Source: Rhizobium sp. (GTDB lineage Bacteria > Pseudomonadota > Alphaproteobacteria > Rhizobiales > Rhizobiaceae). Taken from it: a DNA stretch of 64,000 bases. Below, in pieces: positions 25,351-34,249 of the stretch. The first letter of the stretch is position 1; each line of letters opens with the position of its first letter. The notes beneath the pieces are model-generated. The model had not been told where the DNA came from and searched no databases. It saw nothing but the letters and a program-made list of their open reading frames with translations. The position numbers were made by a program, and so were the translations under genes. The stretch is taken from positions 62,001-126,000 of the forward strand of contig JAHHDR010000026.1 in NCBI GenBank assembly GCA_019739215.1. The letters are read 5' to 3'.

Positions 25351-26379
25351 ATGACAAGCAAGCTTCTGACGGGTGCCCTCGGCGCCGCAATTCTCGCGCT
25401 CGGCGCGGCTGGCGCACAGGCAGGCACGCTCGACGACGTCAAGGCCAAGGGCTTCGTTCAATGCGGCGTCAACGGCTCGAACCTCGCAGGCTTCGGCGCG
25501 CAGGATTCGGCTGGTAACTGGTCGGGCCTCGACGTCGACCTCTGCAAGGCAGTCGCGGCGGCCGTGTTCGGCGATGCGACCAAGGTGAAGTACACACCGC
25601 TTTCGGCCAAGGATCGATTCCCGGCGCTGCAGTCCGGTGAAGTCGACATGCTGGCTCGCAACACGACCTGGAGCACCAGCCGCGACTCGCAGCTCGGCTT
25701 CGATTTCCGCGCCGTCAACTACTATGACGGCCAGGGCTTCATGGTGAAGAAGGAACTCGGCGTGAAGTCGGCGCTCGAACTGAACGGCGCATCGGTCTGC
25801 GTCCAGTCCGGCACCACGACAGAACTGAACCTCGCCGACTATTTCCGTGCCAACAAGATGGAATTCAAGCCCGTCGTGTTCGAGGCACAGGATGAGGCCG
25901 ACGCGGCCTACAATGCCGGTCGTTGCGACGCTTACACCACGGACGCCTCGGGCCTCTATTCGATCCGCCTGAAGATGGCGAACGCCGACGATCACATGGT
26001 CCTGCCGGAAATCATCTCCAAGGAACCGCTCGGCCCGGCCGTTCGCCAGAACGACTCCAAGTGGTTCGACGTCGTGACCTGGGCGCATTACGCGATGGTC
26101 GCCGCCGAAGAATTCGGCATAACCCAGGCCAACCTCGAGGAAATGAAGAAGTCCGAGAATCCGGACATCAAGCGCTTCCTCGGCGAAGAAGCGGATTCCA
26201 CGCTCGGTGCCGATCTCGGCCTGCCGAAGGACTGGGCCGCCCAGGTCATCATGGCCGTTGGCAACTATGGCGAATCCTTCGAACGCAATGTCGGACAGGG
26301 CTCGCCGCTCAAGATCGACCGCGGCCTGAACGCACTCTGGACCAAGGGCGGCCTGCAATACGCCCCGCCGGTGCGCTGA
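25351..26379 (+). CDS. aapJ: General L-amino acid ABC transporter, binding protein AapJ
   Basis: Periplasmic receptor of the broad-specificity amino acid importer of rhizobia. 342 residues with a signal peptide ending GAAGAQA-GT. The mature protein has the family pattern VKAKGFVQCGVNGSNLAGFG and ARNTTWSTSRDSQLGFDFR. Two Cys in the middle (ASVCVQSG and AGRCDAY) are conserved-looking. First gene of aapJQMP, separated from aapQ by a 12-bp hairpin that probably leaves more receptor than permease message. Confidence 0.96.
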   Translation: MTSKLLTGALGAAILALGAAGAQAGTLDDVKAKGFVQCGVNGSNLAGFGAQDSAGNWSGLDVDLCKAVAAAVFGDATKVKYTPLSAKDRFPALQSGEVDMLARNTTWSTSRDSQLGFDFRAVNYYDGQGFMVKKELGVKSALELNGASVCVQSGTTTELNLADYFRANKMEFKPVVFEAQDEADAAYNAGRCDAYTTDASGLYSIRLKMANADDHMVLPEIISKEPLGPAVRQNDSKWFDVVTWAHYAMVAAEEFGITQANLEEMKKSENPDIKRFLGEEADSTLGADLGLPKDWAAQVIMAVGNYGESFERNVGQGSPLKIDRGLNALWTKGGLQYAPPVR

Positions 26380-26395
26380 TCGCATAACGAGACTG

Positions 26396-26423
26396 GAAAG
26401 AGGGCGGCCTACCGCCCTCTTTC
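26396..26423 (+). other. Stem-loop between aapJ and aapQ
   Basis: A perfect 12-bp stem (26396-26407 with 26412-26423) with a 4-base loop sits 16 bases after the aapJ stop. It has no long T-run, so mRNA stabilisation or partial termination is more likely than full termination. Confidence 0.8.
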
Positions 26424-26474
26424 AACAAATAACGCCCGGAAAACAGGGCGAACGAACTGACAGGGGAATTGTTA

Positions 26475-27683
26475 ATGGCTGTTACCGATGCCCGTACCGG
26501 GTCCGGCGACCCTCCTAAGGTATCGCTGCTCTACAATCCGGCGCTTCGTAGCTATCTCTACCAGATCATCACGCTCATCATTATCGTCGCGGCAATCTGG
26601 TATGCGTGGAGCAACGCGGCGCAGAACCTGGCCCGCGCCAACATGACCGCCGGCTTCGATTTTCTGCGCAGTCGCGCGGGTTTCGACATCGCCCAGAGCC
26701 TGATTTCCTATTCGAGCGACTCGACCTATTTCAAGGCGCTGCAGGTCGGCCTGATCAACACGCTCGTCGTTGCCGTCTGCGGGGTCGTCACCGCGACGAT
26801 CGTCGGTCTGCTGATCGGCGTCGGCAGGCTGTCGAACAACTGGCTGATCGCCCGTCTCTGCACCGTCTATGTCGAGATTTTTCGCAACATCCCGCCGCTG
26901 CTGGTGATCTTCTTCTGGTATCTGGGCGTTCTGGCGCTGCTGCCGTCGATCCGGTCGATCTTCCAGCACGTCAAGGACAATCCCGACGCGATCTTCTTCG
27001 TCTCCAATCGAGGCGTCTACATGCCGGCTCCGATTTTCGGGGAAGGTTTCGGCTTCGTCGTCATCGCCTTCATCATCGGCGTGGCCGCATCGATCGGCTA
27101 CACGATCTGGGCGAACGCGCAGCAGCGCGCCACCGGCAAGCGACCGCCGGTGCTGTGGGTGAACCTCGCGCTCATCCTGGGGCTGCCGATCCTGGTTTTC
27201 CTTGCGCTCGGCTCACCGCTAACGCTGGACTATGCGGTTCCAGGCTCGTTCAACATGCAGGGCGGGATGGTGGTCGGCCCGGAATTCCTGGCGCTTTACC
27301 TGGCGCTCTCGCTCTACACTGCATCGTTCATCGCAGAAATCGTGAGGGCGGGCATACGCGGCGTATCGAAGGGCCAGTCCGAAGCGGCATTCGCGCTCGG
27401 CGTCCGCAGCGGCCTGACCACGCGCCTCGTGGTGCTGCCGCAGGCACTCCGTATCATCATCCCGCCGCTGACCTCGCAATATCTCAACCTCATCAAGAAC
27501 TCGTCGCTCGCAGTCGCCGTCGGCTATGCCGATCTCGTCGCGGTCGGCGGCACGATCCTGAACCAGTCGGGCAAATCGATCGAGATCATTTCGATCTGGA
27601 TGCTGATCTATGTGTCGATCAGCCTGGTGACGTCGCTGTTCATGAACTGGTTCAACGCCAAGATGGCATTGGTGGAGCGCTGA
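26475..27683 (+). CDS. aapQ: General L-amino acid ABC transporter, permease AapQ
   Basis: Inner-membrane subunit of 402 residues with about eight helices. Family features include YVEIFRNIPPLLVIFFWYLG in the first half and the EAA loop GVSKGQSEAAFALGVRSGLT near the C-terminus, which contacts the ATPase. The ATG at 26475 is chosen over the ORF start six bases upstream because CAGGGG is better spaced and MAVTDARTGSG is the likelier N-terminus. One base separates its stop from the aapM start. Confidence 0.95.
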   Translation: MAVTDARTGSGDPPKVSLLYNPALRSYLYQIITLIIIVAAIWYAWSNAAQNLARANMTAGFDFLRSRAGFDIAQSLISYSSDSTYFKALQVGLINTLVVAVCGVVTATIVGLLIGVGRLSNNWLIARLCTVYVEIFRNIPPLLVIFFWYLGVLALLPSIRSIFQHVKDNPDAIFFVSNRGVYMPAPIFGEGFGFVVIAFIIGVAASIGYTIWANAQQRATGKRPPVLWVNLALILGLPILVFLALGSPLTLDYAVPGSFNMQGGMVVGPEFLALYLALSLYTASFIAEIVRAGIRGVSKGQSEAAFALGVRSGLTTRLVVLPQALRIIIPPLTSQYLNLIKNSSLAVAVGYADLVAVGGTILNQSGKSIEIISIWMLIYVSISLVTSLFMNWFNAKMALVER

Positions 27684-27684
27684 A

Positions 27685-28844
27685 ATGGCCGATATAGCCT
27701 ATACAAGATCGGTGTTCATCACGCCCGAAAAGCCGCCGATGTCCGATGCCACGGCCGTGGGGTGGATCAGGAAGAACCTGTTCGCTTCCTGGAAAGACGG
27801 CATCCTGACGGTCATCGCCATCGCGGCACTGCTCTATGTCGTGCCGGGGATGCTGGACTTTCTCTTCATCTCCGCCGTGTGGACCGGTGCAGACCGCACC
27901 GCCTGCCTGACGGCTGCCCAGGGCGGCGCCCTGCCCGAGGGCTGGAACGGCGCATGCTGGGCCTATGTCGGCGACCGCTTCGTGCAGTTCATGTTCGGTT
28001 CCTATCCGCGCGACGAACTGTGGCGACCGCTTCTGGTGGTGGCGATGTTCGTTGGCCTGCTGATCCCGTTCCTGATGCCGAGCGTTCCACGCAAGGGGCT
28101 CAACGCGCTTCTCCTGCTCGTTGCGCTGCCCGTCGTCGCCTTCGTGCTGCTTCTGGGCGGCTGGTTCGGCCTGCGCCATGTCGAGACGTCGCTGTGGGGC
28201 GGGCTGATGGTCACACTGATCATCTCGCTGCGTCGGCATCTGCCGTATCGCTGCCGCTTCGGCATCCTCCTGGCGCTCGGCCGCCAGATCGCCAGCTGCC
28301 GGTGCTCCGGACGCTCTGCATCGTCTTCATCGAGCTGATGCCGCGCGCGTGCCGCTGATCACCGTGCTGTTCATGGCCAGCGTGCTGCTGCCGCTGTTCC
28401 TCGAGCCCGGCAACAATATCGACAAGTTCCTGCGCGCGCTGATCGGCGTGTCGATCTTCGCGTCGGCCTATATGGCGGAAGTCATCCGGGGCGGCTTGCA
28501 GGCGATATCGAAAGGGTCAGTACGAGGCCGCCGATGCACTGGGGCTGAGCTACTTTCATAAGATGACCTTCGTCATCCTGCCGCAGGCCATCAAGCTGGT
28601 GATACCGGGGATTGTCAACACTTTCATCGGCATGTTCAAGGACACGTCGCTCGTGACCATCATCTCGATGTACGATCTGCTCGGCATCGTGAAGGCGAGC
28701 TTCGGCGATTCCAGCTGGATCACACCCGTAACACCACTCACGGGCCTGATCTTTGCGGGCTTTGTCTTCTGGATCTTCTGCTTCGGCATGTCACGTTATT
28801 CGGCCTTCATCGAGCGACGCCTCGACACCGGCCACAAGAGATAA
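27685..28844 (+). CDS. aapM: General L-amino acid ABC transporter, permease AapM, several frameshifts
   Basis: The partner permease, about 385 residues when frames are joined. Intact segments are the N-terminal part to about 28225 ([20 protein letters not shown]), then [59 protein letters not shown] and [20 protein letters not shown] to the end. Breaks are needed near 28228, 28290, 28345 and 28515. The last one falls inside the EAA loop ([11 protein letters not shown] read across frames). Overall length and operon position are normal, so base-calling errors are more likely than a lost permease. Confidence 0.85.
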
Positions 28845-28855
28845 GGAACCTACCC

Positions 28856-29623
28856 ATGGCCGAGGCCGCAAGAATGGACATCTCCAACACCGGCGCCGCC
28901 GTCGAGATCATCAACATGAACAAGTGGTACGGTGAGTTCCACGTGCTGCGCGACATCGACCTCAAGGTCATGAAGGGCGAGCGCATCGTCATCGCCGGAC
29001 CGTCCGGTTCGGGCAAGTCCACGATGATCCGCTGCATCAACCGGCTCGAGGAGCACCAGAAGGGGCAGATCATCGTCGACGGCATCGAGCTGACCAACGA
29101 CCTGAAGAAGATTGACGAGGTGCGCCGCGAAGTGGGCATGGTGTTCCAGCACTTCAACCTCTTCCCGCACCTGACGATCCTCGAGAACTGCACGCTGGCC
29201 CCCATCTGGGTGCGCAAGATGCCGAAGAAGCAGGCGGAGGAGGTGGCGATGCACTTCCTCACCCGCGTTAAGATTCCGGAACAGGCCCACAAATATCCCG
29301 GCCAGCTCTCGGGCGGACAGCAGCAGCGCGTGGCCATTGCCCGGGCGCTGTGCATGCGCCCCAAGATCATGCTGTTCGACGAGCCGACATCGGCGCTGGA
29401 CCCGGAAATGGTCAAGGAAGTGCTGGACACGATGGTGGGTCTGGCCGAGGAAGGCATGACCATGCTGTGCGTCACCCACGAAATGGGCTTCGCCCGCCAG
29501 GTCGCCGACCGCGTGATCTTCATGGACCAGGGCCAGATCGTCGAACAGAATGAACCGGGCGCCTTCTTCGACAATCCGCAGCATGAGCGGACCCGGCTCT
29601 TCCTCAGCCAGATCCTGCACTGA
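28856..29623 (+). CDS. aapP: General L-amino acid ABC transporter, ATP-binding protein AapP
   Basis: ATPase of the amino acid importer, 255 residues. It has Walker [11 protein letters not shown]-loop [11 protein letters not shown], signature [15 protein letters not shown], Walker [16 protein letters not shown] and the H-loop [16 protein letters not shown]. It belongs to the polar amino acid subfamily (GlnQ/HisP type). Last gene of the aap operon, followed by a terminator shared in position with the convergent ilvD. Confidence 0.97.
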   Translation: MAEAARMDISNTGAAVEIINMNKWYGEFHVLRDIDLKVMKGERIVIAGPSGSGKSTMIRCINRLEEHQKGQIIVDGIELTNDLKKIDEVRREVGMVFQHFNLFPHLTILENCTLAPIWVRKMPKKQAEEVAMHFLTRVKIPEQAHKYPGQLSGGQQQRVAIARALCMRPKIMLFDEPTSALDPEMVKEVLDTMVGLAEEGMTMLCVTHEMGFARQVADRVIFMDQGQIVEQNEPGAFFDNPQHERTRLFLSQILH

Positions 29624-29650
29624 GACAATCTGCAGCCATCGAACGGAAAG

Positions 29651-29685
29651 GGGCGCGGAACATGGTTCCGCGCCCTTTGCATTTT
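29651..29685 (+). terminator. Rho-independent terminator of aapJQMP
   Basis: An 11-bp stem (29651-29661 with 29665-29675) and a 3-base loop are followed by TTTGCATTTT, 28 bases after aapP. Confidence 0.85.
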
Positions 29686-29700
29686 GCCGTTTCCTGACGC

Positions 29701-31546
29701 TTACTTGCTGTAGGCGTCGAGGTCGCGGACCGCGCCGCGGTCGGCCGAGGTGGCGAACGCCGCATAGGCCTTGAGCGCGGTCGTCACGTTGCGCTTGCGG
29801 GGTGCCGCCGGCTTCCAGCCGAGCGCGTTCTGCTCGGCGCGACGCTCGGCCAGTACGGCTTCGTCGACGCGGAGCGATATAGTGCGGTTGGGAATGTCGA
29901 TGTCGATCATGTCGCCCTCGCGGACGAGGCCAATGGTGCCGCCATTGGCGGCCTCCGGTGACGCGTGGCCGATGGAGAGACCCGACGTGCCGCCTGAGAA
30001 ACGGCCATCGGTGATCAGCGCACAGGCCTTGCCGAGGCCCTTGGACTTGAGATAGCTGGTCGGATAGAGCATTTCCTGCATGCCCGGGCCGCCCTTCGGC
30101 CCCTCGTAGCGGATGACGACGACGTCACCGGCCACAACCTCGTTGCTGAGGATGGCCTTGACCGACGCGTCCTGGCTTTCGAAGACGCGCGCCGGGCCGG
30201 AGAATTTCAGGATGCTCTCGTCGACGCCGGCCGTCTTGACGATGCAGCCGTCGATCGCGAGATTTCCGTAGAGCACCGCGAGACCGCCATCCTTGGAGAA
30301 GGGCTTTTCGACCGAGCGGATGACGCCGTTCTCGCGGTCGGTGTCGAGGTCTTCCCAACGCGCGCTCTGGCTGAAGGCGACCTGCGTCGGCACGCCGCCC
30401 GGCGCCGCGCGGAAGAAGTCGCGCACCGACTCGCTGTTGGTGCGGGTGATGTCCCAGCGGTCGATTGCGTCGCCGAGCGTTGCCTCATGCACTGTCGGGC
30501 AATCGCGGTTGATCAGTCCGCCGCGATCGAGTTCGCCGAGGATCCGCATGATACCACCGGCGCGGTGGACGTCTTCCATATGCACGTCGCTCTTGGCCGG
30601 CGCCACTTTGGACAGGCACGGCACCCGGCGCGACAGCGCGTCGATATCCTTCATGGTGAAATCGACTTCGCCCTCATGGGCGGCAGCGAGGATATGCAGC
30701 ACCGTATTGGTCGAACCGCCCATGGCGATGTCAAGCGCCATCGCATTCTCGAAGGCCTGCTTCGAGGCGATCTTGCGCGGCAGGACATTCTCGTCGTCCT
30801 GCTCGTAATAGCGACGGGCGATATCAACGATGAGATGGCCGGCCTCGACGAAGAGACGCTTGCGGTCGGAATGCGTGGCCAGCGTCGAGCCGTTGCCGGG
30901 GAGCGACAGACCGAGCGCCTCGGTCAGGCAGTTCATCGAGTTCGCCGTGAACATGCCGGAGCACGATCCGCAGGTCGGACAGGCGGAGCGCTCGATCACC
31001 GCGACATCCTCGTCGCTGATCTTGTCGTCTGCGGCCGCGACCATGGCGTCGACGAGGTCAAGGGCGACCGTCTTGCCGTGCATGACGACCTTGCCGGCCT
31101 CCATCGGACCGCCTGAGACAAAGACCGAGGGGATATTGAGGCGCAGCGACGCCATCAGCATGCCGGGTGTGATTCTTGTCGCAATTGGAGATGCAGACCA
31201 TGGCGTCGGCGCAATGCGCGTTGACCATGTATTCGACGCTGTCGGCAATGATCTCGCGCGATGGCAGCGAGTAGAGCATGCCGTCATGGCCCATGGCGAT
31301 GCCGTCGTCGACCGCGATCGTGTTGAACTCCTTGGCGACGCCGCCGGCGGCCTCGATCTCGCGCGCGACCAGCTGGCCGAGATCCTTGAGGTGGACGTGG
31401 CCCGGCACGAACTGGGTGAAGGAGTTGACCACGGCAATGATTGGCTTGCCGAAATCGCTGTCCTTCATGCCGGTGGCGCGCCAGAGTCCGCGGGCGCCGG
31501 CCATGTTGCGGCCATGGGTGGTGGTTCTGGAGCGATAAGCGGGCAT
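29701..31546 (-). CDS. ilvD: Dihydroxy-acid dehydratase, one frameshift
   Basis: Fe-S enzyme that dehydrates dihydroxy-acids in valine, leucine and isoleucine synthesis. About 615 residues, normal for the long form. The N-terminus is [20 protein letters not shown]. Cluster cysteines are seen in CISNCDK and [19 protein letters not shown], and the C-terminal part has [19 protein letters not shown] single extra A at about 31172 (AAGAATCAC) breaks the frame just after the first Cys motif; without it the expected [11 protein letters not shown] is read. Start at 31546, with a Gly/Glu-coding purine stretch ahead. Confidence 0.93.
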
Positions 31547-31847
31547 GGCGGTTTCCTCAGGATTTCTTCGCGTGGAATGGGACGGAAATCGCCGCATATC
31601 CTCGCGTTTTTGTCGTCGTACAACAAGTGCGCATCTATGTCACGGTCGAGATGGGCGCTTGCGGTACGCATCACGTCGCGTTGTCGGGCAAAGGTGGGGT
31701 CAGGTCGAGACCCTCGCCAAGCATGGGGGACTGTCCTGTCCTCTCAGACTCCACCATCCTGTCGTAGGTTCCAAGGTTGCGACTGGCTCGCCGTTTACAA
31801 CCGCACCACACGCTCTATTGTGATTTGGGTCCTTGAGGGGGATATCA
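31547..31847. other. Divergent ilvD / hypothetical gene region
   Basis: No gene is supported. It should hold the ilvD promoter on the minus strand and the promoter of the next gene on the plus strand. No leader peptide with a run of Val, Leu or Ile codons was recognised. Confidence 0.4.
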
Positions 31848-33053
31848 ATGACTACGAACGAGCAGACCAACGCAACCATCACCGCGTCAGGCAGGTTCAA
31901 GGAAGCCTTCTACACATGGTGTGAGAACACAATCGAAGCCGTACAGAGGCATCCACTTCTTGCGGCGGTTGGAACGGTTCTCGGCCTTGCCGCAACCATC
32001 GCGACCGTGGTGAGCGCGACACAGCTTGTCTGGTCATACGAGATCATGCGCGAGGAGCGCATTGAGCGCGCTTGGGACCGGCTCCTGCAGCAATTGCCAG
32101 GCAATTCGGGAAAAGCGAAGTCTCTCACGCTTTTGATTGGCGAGGGGGAAAACATCGGTTCGATCGACATATCGTGCAGGGCGATCGGTGCATGGGAGCC
32201 CTCGCGAGGAATTTGTGTCGGCCCTTCGGTCTTCTCAGGTTTCACGCTTTCGGCGACATCCGGGCGACGCCCCCACGTGCAGGCAGCACATCGCCTTGGG
32301 CTTCTCGATCCGACGCCGATTCCGGACTTTAGCGGTCAGATCATCGAGAGCGCCGATCTGACCGGCATATCGCCGTCCGGGGACTGGGCAACCAACACGA
32401 GATTTCATGACGTCAACCTGTATGGCGCGAGAATCGATTGGGACTTCGGTCCGAGGCTATGGATCGTCGGAAGCGACCTGACAAATGCCACGGTGAACGT
32501 GGCCGCGCTGGAACATCTCGACGAGAACAACTTGAGCAATGCCGTCATCTTCAGCCAGGAATCTGAAATGCCCGTACCGGTCTCACGGTTGAGAAAGCGC
32601 GAGACCGCGGAATCCATGTCTGCTGAATCAATGACTCAGAGGAACTGGTTCTGGGCCGACAGAGCTCCGATAGTGATACAGGACTTTTATGGCAACCCAA
32701 ATCTTGTCGATGTCGGGCGGTTCAAAGAACTTGTGAAGGAGAATTTCGACGTCTGCGATCCCGACCGCAGATTGCCGCTGACCCGTGCCCACCAGGGATA
32801 CAACTCGACGATGCCCGAACTCGGCGAACTGCTGCCGAATTCCATCGAAAACTCAAAAATCATGCGCCATCTTCGTGCACGAGCCCTTGGCGTATCTGCG
32901 GAGCAAAATCTTTTCGAGGCCGCACAAAAGCAGTGCCGAACGATATCGATCGATCAGGCGCTTAGCCGATTTGGAAAGTCTTATGAGGCGCGGCGCAGCT
33001 CGGAGCTGTCTGCAATCCTGAAGCTGCGCGTGGTTCTTCGAAATAACAACTAG
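31848..33053 (+). CDS. Unrecognised membrane-anchored protein with pentapeptide-like repeats
   Basis: A 401-residue protein of unknown function. The start has GAGGGGG eight bases ahead. Residues 37-62 form one transmembrane helix (PLLAAVGTVLGLAATIATVV), followed by an amphipathic charged segment (YEIMREERIERAWDRLLQQL). Residues about 170-245 contain degenerate pentapeptide-type repeats (SADLTG, VNLYGAR, SDLTNATV, NNLSNAVI), which suggest a beta-helix. Several Cys occur in the soluble part. Base composition looks more AT-rich than the neighbours, so acquisition by transfer is possible. It is single, and its stop shares the bases CTAG with the convergent exoR stop. Confidence 0.75.
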   Translation: MTTNEQTNATITASGRFKEAFYTWCENTIEAVQRHPLLAAVGTVLGLAATIATVVSATQLVWSYEIMREERIERAWDRLLQQLPGNSGKAKSLTLLIGEGENIGSIDISCRAIGAWEPSRGICVGPSVFSGFTLSATSGRRPHVQAAHRLGLLDPTPIPDFSGQIIESADLTGISPSGDWATNTRFHDVNLYGARIDWDFGPRLWIVGSDLTNATVNVAALEHLDENNLSNAVIFSQESEMPVPVSRLRKRETAESMSAESMTQRNWFWADRAPIVIQDFYGNPNLVDVGRFKELVKENFDVCDPDRRLPLTRAHQGYNSTMPELGELLPNSIENSKIMRHLRARALGVSAEQNLFEAAQKQCRTISIDQALSRFGKSYEARRSSELSAILKLRVVLRNNN

Positions 33054-33847
33054 TCCGCGCCCTGGCGGATATTGGCGGCAATCGCCAGCGCCGTGCGACG
33101 TTCGTCCTCGGAAACGATGGAGAAGGCCTGCTCCTGCAGCGGCTGCAACCATATGCGGTCGGAGGCGGTGCAGGTATCGAGCGCCGCCGTCATGTAGGCC
33201 AGGCCGCGCACCGTCTGCCCTTCCTGGAAGAGCACATTGCCAAAGACCGCCATCGCGCCGGCATGGCCTTCGCGGCGGGCGTGGTTGAGCCACTTCTTGG
33301 CCTGCTTGATGTTGACCTCGCCGCCCTCGCCCGCCAGCAGCATCTTGGCAAGACGGAACTGGGCGTCGGAGTCGCCGAAAGTCGATGCCGCCTGGAAATA
33401 GAGCTGCCTTGCCGTGGCAAGATCCGGCTGGACGGGGCTTTCGGGAATGCCGCGATAATAGTAGCCGGCGAGCGACTTCAGCGCATTGACGAAAAACCCG
33501 GTGTCGTTGGAGCCGGGCTCGACGCCCTGGCTGGCGATCTCGGAATAGATCTTGAAAGCCTCGAAATCGTTCTTCACCACGCCGTCGCCATCGGCATACA
33601 TGGTGGCCAGCGCCCAGCGCGAGCCGGTGTGGCCCATCTCGGCGGCATAGCGGTAGGCCTCGACGGCCTCTTCCTTGTTGCCCTCGCGATAGGCCTTGAA
33701 GCCGTGGCGGAAAAGATCGAAGGGGCCGGCCTCCTTGGAGACGCTGATATTCGGATCGAGCGCCCATGCGACCGGCGCCGTGGCCATGACGGCAAGCACG
33801 GCACCCAGGACAATTCCACTCAAGTTGTTCAACGCTGACTTCGGCAT
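33050..33847 (-). CDS. exoR: ExoR, periplasmic Sel1-repeat regulator of exopolysaccharide
   Basis: In Sinorhizobium, ExoR binds the sensor ExoS (ChvG) in the periplasm and holds down succinoglycan synthesis while allowing motility. This 265-residue protein has a signal peptide ending APVAWA-LDP. Sel1-type repeats follow: AVEAYRYAAEMGHTGSRWAL, the stretch around DFEAFKIYSEIASQG, then LYFQAASTFGDSDAQFRLAK and AKKWLNHARREGHAGAMAVF. Overall similarity to rhizobial ExoR is strong from memory. No ExoS or ChvI gene is in the window. Its relevance here is that two polysaccharide loci lie in the same window. Confidence 0.85.
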   Translation of the reverse strand: MPKSALNNLSGIVLGAVLAVMATAPVAWALDPNISVSKEAGPFDLFRHGFKAYREGNKEEAVEAYRYAAEMGHTGSRWALATMYADGDGVVKNDFEAFKIYSEIASQGVEPGSNDTGFFVNALKSLAGYYYRGIPESPVQPDLATARQLYFQAASTFGDSDAQFRLAKMLLAGEGGEVNIKQAKKWLNHARREGHAGAMAVFGNVLFQEGQTVRGLAYMTAALDTCTASDRIWLQPLQEQAFSIVSEDERRTALAIAANIRQGAD

Positions 33848-34249
33848 TTACTCGCTATCTTTCAGTGTCCCGGAAGAGCGGATGTCTTCCAAAGCAGCGT
33901 GCCTTTCGACAAGGACTGCGGGGACACGGAAGTCCGGCCTCGGCCGACAGTTCGCACTGTCTGCGGATCGGTTGAGGCTAGCGATTTCCCGTGCGGTTCC
34001 GTTCATTCTGTCCTTGACGCGCGGGGTTCTTGGCCCTGCATACGCGCTTTCTTGCAGCAATCGCTGCGCCCGTTTTGTGGCAGGAAATGGACCGACTTTC
34101 CATACGTCCCGCCGGCTGCGGAGAATAACGAAAAATGTGTTGCGAAATCGTCACAAGCTTGAAAGGGCCGAAAAAACGCCGAAACGCCGGAGTCATCGGA
34201 CCCCGGCGTTTCGAAGGAATGGCAATGGCAGCGACCCGCCAGGGGTCGA
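33848..34249. other. Intergenic region between exoR and valS
   Basis: About 400 bases holding the exoR promoter region and the valS terminator. Short ORFs here have no RBS or family-like sequence. Confidence 0.45.
34171..34211 (-). terminator. Probable terminator of valS
   Basis: A 9-bp stem (34203-34211 with 34182-34190) is followed on the minus strand by CGGCGTTTTTTCGG, i.e. six T after a five-base gap. It is 40 bases after the valS stop. Confidence 0.6.

Noticed and set aside
25012..26385. 457-codon minus-strand ORF over aapJ
   Set aside because: Antisense shadow of aapJ with no family-like sequence and no RBS.
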